Positions 54,530 through 64,000 of a stretch of DNA of 64,000 bases are shown here, piece after piece. The DNA is taken from positions 46,016,555 to 46,080,554 of the forward strand of contig OY757934.1 in assembly GCA_963585895.1 (NCBI GenBank), read 5' to 3'. Under the pieces are notes generated by a model. It had not been told where the DNA came from. It saw only the letters and a program-made list of their open reading frames with translations, and made no database searches. The first letter of the stretch is position 1. Each line of letters opens with the position of its first letter. The translations under genes and the position numbers were made by a program. Source of the DNA: Sepioteuthis lessoniana (Eukaryota > Mollusca > Cephalopoda > Myopsida > Loliginidae).

Positions 54530-56580
54530 GTGTAGGTTTGCTAGTCTAGCTTGCTCCCGAGGCACCCAAATTAATGTAACTGTAAAAGCAAAACTTTACA
54601 GAAGCAAACTATCTAAATCTTTAACCGAAACTACAATGTGTCCCTCTCAAAAATCTTGAAATAGGCCTTCAGTTTTGGCCCTTAGCTGCACCACTTAGCT
54701 GTTTTTTGTTTTTTTTTTATAAAGAACGTGGTGTAATAACCACAAGATATCTGATGTAATAACCACAAGATATATGATGCGAACAAACAGGTGGATGAAA
54801 TAATGATATAAGAATATTGAGGGTACTTGCTATCACTTGATATCCAGCATAAACAACCAGTTATTAATGAGAGGAAAACTCAGCGAGTACAAATAATACT
54901 GAGTATAAAAGTACAGAAAATAAGGAATTTTTCTATCTTTGTAGTTAGAACCAAAGAATGCCAGGAATGTGTCAAAGAGAAGGCCAAAAAGAAAAAGAAA
55001 AAAAGAAACGTTAATCTTGTATATTTTTCTTCCATCAAATTATCTACCCACATTTGATGGACTTTTCCTTCTGTTTTTCCTCCTCTTTCGACTACTTGTC
55101 TGCCTATGTCCATCTCAGGTATTTTGGCTAACGTCAGCCTCAACCATTTCTCTATTTGTGCTTTTTCTTAGTACTTTTCTTTTTAACATTATTCAGTTCT
55201 TCACCAGTCAATGTTCTCTTTTCCTTGGCCTCTATAGAAAGCCATTCTTCGTTCTTCGTTATCATTGGAATTTCAACTTTTCAAGAATTTAGTCGGTTCA
55301 GCTGAAGATGAACAAGATTGCGAATCTCTATTCTGTTTCTTTATAAGAGATGTACATCAAAAATGTATCGAGACCAAATATGTATTTACCAAGGCAGAAA
55401 AGAATATTGTATGAAACCTTAATTTTCTTCAAAATATTCTCCTTGGTGTTCATTAAATAGATTACTCAAAATCAACTCTGATCTCTTATTTTGATATGGG
55501 GTTTAGCCTCGGGATTAGTTTTTAGTTTAAGAAAACAAAAAAAAAAAAGGATTAAGAAATCATAATGACTCGTTTAATCATCATCACTGGGTTCAAACTT
55601 AATTTTTTAAATCTAACTAAATAACAAATCATATCTCTTAATGCAAAATTACTCTCATCTAATCAGAATTAACTTCTTCAAAAAACAAAAAACAAAAAAA
55701 CAAAAAAAAACAAAAACAAACAAACAAATAAACAAAAAAAAAAAAAAAAGAAAACAAAAAGAAAACAAAAAAACAAACAAAAAACAAACAAAAAAACAAT
55801 TTCTTCTTGGTACCATATTCTCACGCGTTTCCGTAGATGTTTGACCTCGGAGTCAGATAGCCACTACAAGCCTCCGCTCAAGTATTTCCCACAAGGACCC
55901 TCACGCATAAGAGAGGATGCTTCCCAAAATAACTCTGTTCCGTTAGCATTCTCTTTTTTGAGGTGCCTCTGACATCAGAGATTGACCATGACCTTTCCCC
56001 CGTTAGTGCAACGGAGTAGGCGTTGATTCTCGGAGTTTCTTTCGATTAGTCACCAATTTTCTTAGCTTAAGAAATTTTCCTCATAAACGACGAATCACGG
56101 TTGATTTATTGTATAGAACTGAGTAAGATTCAATGACACTTAATACGTTTTCCTTAATGCTGTGCAAATATGGCGCTGTGGGAGATGAGTGGAATGACAC
56201 TTTGGAAAATGGAATACTTTTCTGTTTAAACGAAATCCATCGGTGATTTAGTTGCATGAGAACACCCGCTTTTTTCTTGCAAATTGCAACACGGAAAACG
56301 ATCACTTAAGATAGGAAGTTCGGCCACATGCAGTTTATTATCAAGCCCTGTCAACTCCAGACAATCATTTTCTTTTTCTTGTTCGATGTAACACTCATTG
56401 TGTGGTCAACTGTTCCTATAACTTTGTGGAAGCAAAGGATTTCACGAGGAATTCATTGAATAAAATATAAAACTTATCTGAAAAGTGGCATAGTCATAGA
56501 AAGTGGGGTAATAAAGTCATTAAATTGTTATACATATATACAGATATCTGTGTATGTATGTGAATATATATATACATATA
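54530..56580. other. No gene recognised
   Basis: AT-rich with an A-rich low-complexity run at 55675-55800 and (CAAAACAAA)n-like text. Frames at 54827-55292 have no recognisable domain. The stretch 55845-56060 is GC-richer but unidentified. Confidence 0.55.
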
Positions 56581-56581
56581 A

Positions 56582-56780
56582 AAGTAAAGTTGGCGACTTT
56601 AGTCAAGGGTGACCAGAAGGCTGCCTTTTGGATAGCTACTACACTGATGTGTAGGGGAGGACGTTACTTCTTTCCCTGGATTGCTCCACTTTACCCTTGA
56701 TAGGTACCTTATATTGCTGAATATTAAGCAACAAGGTATCAAGTACCGTTTTTAACGTCTTTGGTATGACGCGACCTTGG

Positions 56781-56785
<5 letters not shown>
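56582..56785 (-). repeat. Family C SINE, 5' part missing
   Basis: AAGTAAAGTTGGCGACTTTA, CCCTGGATTGCTCCACTTTA and TTTGGTATGACGCGACC. It is cut at an (AT)n run (56781-56806). Confidence 0.85.
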
Positions 56786-56811
<26 letters not shown>

Positions 56812-57185
56812 TGAATAGGTCCACCAAGAGATTTATATATTTTGATAATTTACTTTGTTCTTTCTTACACGTGTTTCTACCTTCTTAGTATCTTCAGGGA
56901 ATGTTTGATAATTTTTGCTGGTTTACGGTATATATTGTAACGACTGTCGTGATGCGATTTTCTTTGATAGATTTTTTTACAGATGTTATTTCTTTCTTTC
57001 TTTTTTCTTTTTCTTCCTCTTTTTCCTTTTTCAAGCGTGTGTTCTGTGTTTTCGTCGGTGTATTTTTTCCTTAATTATTCTTTGATATTTGATATACCAT
57101 AAAGTTTATTGGCTGCTTCACTTTGGGTCGCTGTGTGTATGTTTGTATGTGTGTATGGGAAGTTCTTCTGTTAATTGTTGTAGAT
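56786..57185. other. No gene recognised
   Basis: The minus strand at 56897-56870 has CTGAAGA, a TAC/GTA stem and GAAAC followed by the self-complementary ACACGTGT, another partial hammerhead-like core. The rest is T-rich. Confidence 0.4.
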
Positions 57186-57396
57186 GGTTTGGTTTCTTTG
57201 TTTAATGGCATATCAACCTTTGCAGGTTATTTAATGCCAAAGCCATTCTCCCAGAAGAACAGTAGTGATACTATTTAACCCATAGCTGGGAGGATAAGGG
57301 CGTTCATACTTTTCCCAAGGGTATTTGTCCGAAAGTGAACGTAATAGCGCGACTGGAGTACGAACATCGCTTTAACCATTACACCACGAGAACACT
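57186..57396 (-). repeat. Family A SINE with deletion near the head
   Basis: GGTTTGGTTTCTTTGTTTAA tail through core GGATAAGGGCGTTCATAC to GACTGGAGTACGAACATCGC and CCATTACACCACGAGAAC. About 25 bases between boxes B and A are missing. Confidence 0.85.
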
Positions 57397-57830
57397 TCTG
57401 ATTGTTGTAGAGTTTTCAATCTTAACTGTCTTTCTTTTTTATTCTGTGTATATGTATATTTGTTTTTCTGTCTGTGTGTGTATATGGTTGATATGCCATG
57501 TAGCTTTTGAGTAGTTTTATCTGGGTTATTGTGTGTGTGTGTGTGTGTGTGCTTAAAATTTTGAATTCAACTGACAACTACCTTTTACTGTTTTCCTGAG
57601 TGTGTGCATTCGTTTTTGTCGTTGCGTGTGTGTATAGTTTAAGTTCTATTCAGTGTAGCCTTAAATTTTCTATGACATTTTTCTTTTATTTGAAGCAATG
57701 TGTTGTCGTTTGTAGGATTTTTAGGCATTGTTTTTAACGTATCATTGCTATATTCATAGAGATGTTTAGACACATTTTGTTTTCTATTTCCCGGTAATTT
57801 AATATTGCTTTTATTATTATTTTATTATTC
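57397..57830. other. No gene recognised; GT-rich
   Basis: (GT)n at 57528-57551 and loose GTGTGT elsewhere. Confidence 0.6.
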
Positions 57831-57834
57831 TGTT

Positions 57835-58660
57835 CCCTGCGAATTTATCACACCAGCATTACCTGGAGGTCTTACTCTAAAGTTTCAGTGACAGCAAGTC
57901 TCCTCATGTCTCCAGGACTCTTCTCAGCATTCTGGCCGATCTAAACAATGTATGGATGGGCTCGATTCTTTGTCTGATTTCTATTTCTTTCAGTCTACTT
58001 TCCAAGCTTTGGAGACTGCTTCAAGTGCTCCATCTACAACTGGTATCATCGTCAACCTCATGTTTTACAGTTTTTTGAGTTCTCTGGCAAGATTTGTAAA
58101 TCTTTTCACTTTCTTTCATTTCACTCTGTGGTCAGCTGGAACGGGGAAGTCCATTAGACAACAAGTTCTTTTTTTTAAAAAAAATAGTACTAGGTCTGGT
58201 CATCTGGCTTGGATTAAGTAATACGTCTTTATCTCATAATCCCAGAGAAATTCATGGGTTTTATTCTGTAAGACATATTTTGGTAGAATGGTAAAAATTC
58301 AATCTCTTGCACAATTCCCAGTGAGTCACCTTTCCTTCCAACTCGTGTCTAGTTTAAATATCTTTAGTATAAGTTTCCTACATTTGTTTACTAGGTGATC
58401 GATCTTTCTTTGCATAGTAAATACTTCCTATTCTTTTGATTTTGCTTTAATGCAATTGGACTGTACGTCGTTGTTTTGAGCTGCTGTTAGAAGAGCTGCA
58501 GTTTCTCTCTTTAGATTTCCCTTTTGTAGCTAAGTGCAAGTCTTCGCTTGAACATTGTTGCCATATTGTCGCTTGAAATATCCATCGAGTTGTTTTTCTT
58601 CTCATTTTTTGTCTTTGATCAGCAAGAAGGAATTCATAAGGTAATGCTTTGATACTTGCA
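57835..58660 (-). pseudogene. R2-like LINE, C-terminal part and 3' end
   Basis: The low side has the 3' hairpin CACACCAGCATTACCTGGAG preceded by an AT-rich tail (TTATTATTATTTTATTATTC). Going up, the text parallels 26186-26900: CCAGGACTCTTCTCAGCATT, CTTCAAGTGCTCCATC, TGTGGTCAGCTGGAACGGG, ATTCATGGGTTTTATTCTG and CCATCGAGTTGTTTTTC. Frames are broken. Confidence 0.65.
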
Positions 58661-58723
58661 GTGAAAGTCTGTGAGACAAGCCAATGTTTTGTTGTATAGC
58701 CACATAATACAAACACATCAGTA

Positions 58724-59288
58724 TGCAGAATCATAACGACGACACAATAAAGACGAGCGATACAGTTCTTTAGAAAAATATACCTCTCACTTTATTTGAA
58801 AGGGTTCGAAAGGGTTACTAAAGGTTTTACTGTGTGAGAGGAGTCAGAAACCGAACAGAACTACAACATATTGACCCCCCCACTCTTATGGCCATAACAG
58901 CGTTTATTTCCCGTTTTCCTGGGCTGCTCAACCGGGGGCCTGGAGGCCCAGCCACTCTGGGAGATGTTCCTCATTCCAGCATCTTCTCTCCAACTGATCT
59001 GAACTTCAACTGCTCAATCGGGGGTCCTCGGGGCCCCCTCTGCTGGGTGTTGGTTTTCTCTACCGCATCTTATCTCCAACTGGTCTGATCTCCAACTGAT
59101 TGAAATTCCTGTGCACCGAGTTATATAATAGTTCGCCGTCCACCTTCTTCTTGTGGGCGTCACGAATCGCACTCATTCAACCCGTCCACAGTCAAGGTTA
59201 TATTCTGATATTCCTCGACTGGATGCACCTGTTATTTACACAGATGCATTTCCTATTTTGACAGCTTGGCCAGGGTCAATATGCAACA
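58724..59288 (-). mobile_element. LTR related to the solo LTR at 37877
   Basis: In minus sense it starts TGTTGCATATTGACCCTGG at 59288, has TATATAACTCGG near 59130 and AATAAAGTGAGAGG near 58797, and ends ATTCTGCA at 58724. These positions match the 37877-38511 LTR. No target duplication was found. No flanking internal region was recognised, so it is probably solo. Confidence 0.65.
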
Positions 59289-60070
59289 GTTTGACATGAA
59301 CGGCAGCGAGGTCCTTTCATTAATCTTGAGGTAAATAATGCCATCGCTCTAAAACAGGAACCCTGTTTATGCTATTTCTCTTTTATTTGGCCAAGCACAA
59401 TAGCAGACCAGAGTATATGTTAATTAATAGGATAGGCATAAGAGAACTGGTTGTGTAGCCTTGATACTATTTAAGAATCAATCAGAATGGACATTTTCCG
59501 CGTGTTGAAAGAGAGACCCTCCTGTTGTTTGTGTGACTCATTTGTGTGAACTTATGTACTGTGCAATTGTTGCATTCACAATTATCGAGTGAGTAGTTTC
59601 TTCAAATCTCCTGCAGGTTTTTTTATGGATATCGGAGATTGTCAAAGAGAATTTTACGTTCCCACAAAATTTGTCCCCTTTAAATGATATTCCACATTTA
59701 GTGGGCAACTATTATTATTTTTTCTTGTACAAAAGCAAAATTACCACTAGAACGTCATGGACGAATTTAAGAACGCAACGAGTGTGTAATTTCTCAAGAG
59801 AATTAGTTTAAAGGGGATTAAGGCACGATTAACCGTGATAGGCAGGGCATTCTTTGGACACACACACACACATGCACATACACACACACCCACTGTTGTG
59901 GCTCCAGAAATGGTCACTAATGAAAACGCAAACATGGATATTAGATAACAGATTATATTACACAAGAAAGATAGAGTTACATAGAACACCGATATTGATC
60001 TGCCTCTCAGGTAGCGAAATCTCTCAGTATTAATAACGGTGAGAAGAGTCCATTATGGTGAGATGGGTAA
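59289..60070. other. No gene recognised
   Basis: A short piece at 59540-59610 (GCATTCACAATTATCGAGTG) resembles part of the R2-like LINE at 26675-26710. (CA)n at 59859-59888. Confidence 0.5.
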
Positions 60071-60085
60071 GGCTCCCACAAACCC

Positions 60086-60087
<2 letters not shown>

Positions 60088-60131
<44 letters not shown>
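60088..60131. repeat. (AT)n microsatellite
   Basis: Pure AT dinucleotides. Confidence 0.95.
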
Positions 60132-60167
60132 CCAGCCCCAAATATTCGTTGATGCATATTGCACGTC

Positions 60168-60268
60168 TTGTAGCGCGCGTAGCATAAGGGTCGTCGTCAT
60201 AAGAAATGAAATCGGCCACTTGAGTTCAAATCCTACACATCGTTGCTTTCTGGTTGCAAGATATAATG
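60168..60268 (+). repeat. tRNA-like SINE head, fifth type
   Basis: Box A-like GTAGCATAAGGGTCGTCG and box B TTGAGTTCAAATCCTACAC. It runs straight into a (GATA)n tract at 60269-60302. It does not match families A, C or D closely. Confidence 0.5.
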
Positions 60269-60305
<37 letters not shown>

Positions 60306-60395
60306 CATACATACATACATGATGGCTGTCCTCTCGGTTTCGAGCGTGACCACCTCCTTTATCTCACGTCCTCTCCCCCTTCCCCTAATTCCCCC

Positions 60396-60600
60396 TTAAA
60401 TTGTATGTGTTCGTAGGTGACTCTTCAGGCAAGCCAAACTGCGACAGATTTTGCCATAGAATCGGCACAACCGATCAGTTTTGTTTGCAGTGACATTATT
60501 TTGGGCGCAAGATAGATTTTGCACATTTACGCAGATAGCTTTTGAGACCAGCAAGAGATAGGCACAATTTTCCACATATGTCACAGTTAGCGTGGTGACT
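60396..60600 (-). pseudogene. C2H2 zinc-finger remnant
   Basis: The minus strand reads GKICRSLACLKSHLRTHT in one frame. In a neighbouring frame upstream it reads ICGKLCLSLAGLKSYLRKC. These are two adjacent Cys2-His2-like fingers, the first-Cys pair of one lost and the frame shifted between them. Such finger pairs occur at the C-terminus of some LINE polyproteins as well as in host genes, and nothing nearby decides which. Confidence 0.5.
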
Positions 60601-60611
60601 TTGTTAACTGT

Positions 60612-61176
60612 GACGTACATACATACATACATACGAACATAGATACGTACATACATACATACATTCACGAAAATATATGATAGATAGATAGATAGATTCT
60701 CGAAAATATAAGATAGATAGATAGATACATACATACATACATTCATTCACGAAAATATATGATAGATAGATAGATAGATTCCCGAAAATATAAGATAGAT
60801 AGATAGATAGATACATACATACATTCACGAAAATATATGATAGATAGATAGATAGATAGATTCCCGAAAATATAAGATAGATAGATAGATACATACATAC
60901 ACACATTCACGAAAATATATGATAGATAGATAGATAGATCCTCGAAAATATAAGATAGATAGATAGATAGATAGATACATACATACATTCACGAAAATAT
61001 ATGATAGATAGATAGATAGATTCACGAAAATATAAGATAGATAGATAGATAGATAGATACATACATACATTCACGAAAATATATGATAGACAGATAGATA
61101 GATTCACGAAAATATAAGATAGATAGATAGATAGATACCTACATACATACATACGTATGCAGGTTCACGATCAATG

Positions 61177-61217
<41 letters not shown>

Positions 61218-61323
61218 TTCACGAGAAATAAGATAGCAAGTTAGCTAGCTTGAAAGATAGAGCGATCGATAGATTAATACATACATACATACATACATAC
61301 ATACATACATTAGCGAAAAAATG

Positions 61324-61356
<33 letters not shown>

Positions 61357-61405
61357 CATACATACATAAATTCAGGAAAAAATGAAATAGACAAATAAAT
61401 AGATA
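60612..61405. repeat. GATA/CATA satellite with 82-bp higher-order period
   Basis: Units of ATTCACGAAAATATATGATA + (GATA)n + ATTCCCGAAAATATAAGATA + (GATA)n + (CATA)n repeat about six times between 60640 and 61150. Equivalent frames are offset by exactly 82 bases (60743, 60825, 60907), so the higher-order period is 82. Simple GATA/CATA runs continue to 61380. Confidence 0.9.
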
Positions 61406-61738
61406 GGTAGAAGCCAAAATCAAAAAATGAAGATTGCTTTTTCTTTTTTTTTTGTTATTGACTGACCGACATAAACATATGTCGATGCATACCTTCATTC
61501 AGAGAATTTTTTTCCCAAATTCTTCCACCAACTGACAACTCACCAGTTGTCTGCTTCAGTAGTTCATATATAAACCTATATCAAATTAGTCTCAGTAGAA
61601 TTCTAGGAAATGGTTCCATGGGTAATCTCTATTCTCACAATATCTCGATTGTTACAGAGAAGGACATTTTAGCATGAACATATCGCACAGTTAAATGAGA
61701 TTTAAATGAGAGTAAGAAAGTTTTTATTCAGTTAGTTT
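61406..61738. other. No gene recognised
   Basis: AT-rich sequence between the GATA satellite and the next SINE. Confidence 0.6.
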
Positions 61739-61740
61739 TT

Positions 61741-61978
61741 GGGGTGTCCTCGTGGTGTAATGGTTAAAGTGATGGACTGCAGAATCATAGTACGCGAGTT
61801 CGTACTCCAATCGCGCTATTACATTCACTTTCGGGTAAATACCCTTGGGAAAGGTATGAACCCCCTTATCCTCCCAGCTATGGGTTAAATAGTACCACTA
61901 CTGTTCTTCTAGGAGAATGGCTTTGGCATTAAATAACCCACAAAGGTTGATATGCCATTAAACAAAGAAACCAAACCA
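61741..61978 (+). repeat. Family A SINE, full length
   Basis: GTCCTCGTGGTGTAATGG box A, CGAGTTCGTACTCCAATC box B, core CTTGGGAAAGGTATGAACC and tail GCCATTAAACAAAGAAACC. The best reference copy of the family in the window. Confidence 0.92.
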
Positions 61979-62121
61979 TCTGTTAGTTTTGGGAGCCTTG
62001 AAAATTAGCATTGAAACTCTACGCTAGAACATAAACTTAGCAGCAGTGAAAAACAACTATATCATCGGCAAGGGAAAATTTGATTTTTTAAAATATTATA
62101 TGTCTCTTGCCCAATTGACTG

Positions 62122-62450
62122 AGGGTGTAGAATAAATACACCAACAGTATCTCTGCAGAGGAGTAAGACCCCTCCCCCAACAGGTGTCCCGAATATGACA
62201 CTAAACAATCTAATGGTAAGGTTCCAGTAATGTGATAGATTTGGGGAATGCAGAGTACCCCTTCATTGCCATCGATCCCTGGTCCACTCTGGTCTGGAGT
62301 AGTAGCACCTGATAGGGTCCTATCTATGGTTCAAATAGAAACTAAACTGCATACTTATTCAAAACTGAATTGCTTGAAATAGAACTGTTTTGATATATAA
62401 ACTGCGTACTTTTGCTAAACTGAATTGTTTGAAATGGAACGATTTAACCA
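62122..62450 (+). repeat. Family B retroposon copy, 3'-truncated
   Basis: GGGTGTAGAATAAATACACC, ACACTAAACAATCTAATGG, CAGAGTACCCCTTCATTGCC, AGCACCTGATAGGGTCC and two CTAAACTGAATTGTTTGAAA units. The shared tail is missing. Confidence 0.8.
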
Positions 62451-62940
62451 TCAAAAGAAACTGCAACGGATACAATTACTCGAGGTCAAAGTGAACCTGG
62501 GAGTAATGACAATGAAGTGGTACTGGAATCTCACCTTCATATGCAATTTAGTTTTATATGGAAGCCACACCTTTGAGGGTGGGGGTTCTTACTTATCTGC
62601 TGGGGAGACAGTCATATTTTTAGGCTCACTTGTGGCGCTAAAATTATTCTTGCTCAAATGAAATGAAGTTTTGAAAATGAGTCGTCTTGGCTACATTTTG
62701 ACAAGATTCTGGTTATTTTTATATCCATTGGGTAATTTTGAAAGCGTAACTGCTTATACAAATTCCCTGCTGTTTTGAAAGGAATGACCAAATTCATCGT
62801 TTGTAGTAAAAACAAACACACTAACAATGGTTTGCGAGATTAGCAGGCTAAATAACACTCGTCAAACGCATTTACAATTCATTTTCATAAATGCCACTGT
62901 TAAGGAAGTAATGAATGATCTAAATTAGTTATCTTGATGA
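62451..62940. other. No gene recognised
   Basis: AT-rich. The frame at 62425-62661 overlaps family B text and has no known domain. Confidence 0.6.
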
Positions 62941-62944
62941 TAAC

Positions 62945-63195
62945 CGGGCCATTGGTCTAATAAGTATTGTGTTCGCCAATGGTCCAGGAGGCCGAAGTTC
63001 AATCCCTGGTCAAGTCATAGCAAAGATTCAAAAATGTTACTTGATGCAACCTTGCTTAATACTCAGCATTAAAAAGTAAGGGTAAAGTGGAGCAATCCTT
63101 GGGAATTGACTAGCTCCCTCCCCTACACCTCGATGCAGTAGCTATTGAAAAGGGAGACTTCTGGTCACCCTCAACTGAAATCGTGAACTTTCTTT
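62945..63195 (+). repeat. Family C SINE, full length
   Basis: CCATTGGTCTAATAAGTATT head, GAAGTTCAATCCCTGGTC box B, body CTTGCTTAATACTCAGC and a worn tail GTGAACTTTCTTT. Confidence 0.85.
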
Positions 63196-63445
63196 TTTTT
63201 TTATTATTATATTGAAAATTTCGGTGATTCAAATATGGCGAATGAAGTACCCGCTAAATTATTATTCAGTTGTATTACCCAAATACATGGGAGCTATGAT
63301 ATACCGTTTTTACAGGATTGCGGTTACACATGCATACTTTTGTTAGACTCACGCATTCGCATATACGAGGGTCAAACAAAAAGTTCTGAATTTCACTAAG
63401 AAAAGAACCTTAGCAGAACATCTTTGTTGTGGCATCACAATACAA

Positions 63446-63738
63446 CTAGTTATCATATTTACCAACCCCTACTCTCGGGCAGGATAGGTCAATTTTTAAG
63501 CGGAGTTTAACAGATTTGAATTCAGAGTTTTCCTTTTCCTAGACTAGTTGCCTCACCAAGGCTGAAGAACCTAGTATGCCCTACTATTTATCCGTAGCTG
63601 GAGGGAGAATAATTGGATTCATACCTTTCCCAAGGGTATTAGTGCTATGTGAAATGCAATCAGTCTCGTCCACGATTTGAACTCGTATCGCCGTGTCTAT
63701 TTCCTGGGACGATAACCATTACACCACGGGCACCTCCT
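63446..63738 (-). repeat. Family D SINE, full length
   Basis: ATCATATTTACCAACCCC tail, CCTTTTCCTAGACTAGTTGC, ACCTTTCCCAAGGGTATTAG core, ACGATTTGAACTCGTATC box B and CCATTACACCACGGGCAC box A. Confidence 0.9.
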
Positions 63739-63754
63739 AAATACAACTACTTAT

Positions 63755-64000
63755 AAAACTAGCAGGATGCGACTCAAAGACATTTTTCTAAACGGAGTAT
63801 AGCTGGCTTGAGTTCAGAGTTTCTCTTCTCCTTGACCCATTGACATATCAAGGTTAAAAAGTCAGTCTGTCCAATTATTTACACAAAAAGGGGTTGAGTT
63901 CGTTTCACTTTACCTTAATACCCTTGATAAAGACATGAATCCATCTCTCTTCTCTCCAGCTAGGAGTAAATATCTGGGCTGACTGGACTCTTTAGCTTGA
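63755..64000. repeat. Two partial family D-like pieces in opposite orientation
   Basis: 63755-63860 reads as a reverse family D 3' part (GGCTTGAGTTCAGAGTTTCT). 63895-64000 reads as a forward core (TTAATACCCTTGATAAAG, CAGCTAGGAGTAAATA). The right piece runs off the window. Confidence 0.55.

Noticed and set aside
63358-63395. mariner terminal inverted repeat (GGGTCAAACAAAAAGTTCTG)
   Set aside because: It resembles some mariner ends, but no transposase text or matching opposite end was found nearby.

Overview
The window is AT-rich animal genomic DNA with no intact host gene that I can support. It is crowded with microsatellites ((AT)n, (AG)n, (GATA)n), several tRNA-derived SINE families, and fragments of LTR, RTE-type and R2-like non-LTR, and mariner elements. 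The SINE heads, the K02A2.6-type gag, the mariner family and the microsatellite load all suggest a cephalopod mollusc, most likely an octopus. That assignment rests on recognition, because no database search was possible.

Layout. From 1 to about 5.76 kb, on the minus strand, lies a decayed Ty3/gypsy element. It reads 5' LTR (about 5757-5340), a 3.9-kb array of about 100 copies of a 38-bp unit, a broken gag (1273-416) and then an RNase H-region pol fragment (320-1) joined to gag by an apparent internal deletion. From 5.9 to 20.7 kb is accessory DNA: a degenerate repeat rich in TTACGTCA, SINE and RTE fragments, a complete-looking hammerhead ribozyme fold (13259-13302), a worn non-LTR RT (17.3-18.6 kb) and a mariner C-terminal fragment (19.0-19.6 kb). 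From 20.9 to 26.9 kb is a nest of minus-strand R2-like LINE fragments, into which a full-length RTE element (21891-26185) with an uninterrupted 1009-residue ORF has inserted.

From 27 to 45 kb there is a GC-rich LTR copy, further LTRs (one a clean solo LTR with TGAAC target duplications), many SINEs, a second hammerhead fold next to a tRNA-like sequence (33.68-33.81 kb) and a large inverted repeat at 41.2-41.9 kb. From 44.9 to 48.3 kb are a mariner N-terminal fragment split by a SINE and a decayed minus-strand RTE carrying at least two insertions. From 49 to 64 kb are microsatellites, an AACCAA-type degenerate minisatellite, two hairpin repeats with hammerhead-like cores (53.0-53.4 and 54.3-54.5 kb), another R2-like LINE fragment, another LTR, a zinc-finger remnant, an 82-bp higher-order GATA repeat and more SINEs.

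How the parts relate. RTE-type and R2-like LINEs could have supplied reverse transcriptase for the SINEs. Two otherwise different non-autonomous families share one 3' tail, which suggests a common LINE partner. The strongest candidates for something undescribed are the tandem array built from the primer-binding region of an LTR retrotransposon, and the hammerhead-type folds, one of them attached to a tRNA-like head.

Family letters used below: A is a tRNA-headed SINE starting near GTCCTCGTGGTGTAATGG; B is a non-tRNA family sharing A's 3' tail; C is a tRNA-headed SINE ending in a CCAACTTTACTTA-like tail; D is a tRNA-headed SINE starting near GGTGCCCGTGGTGTAATGG.
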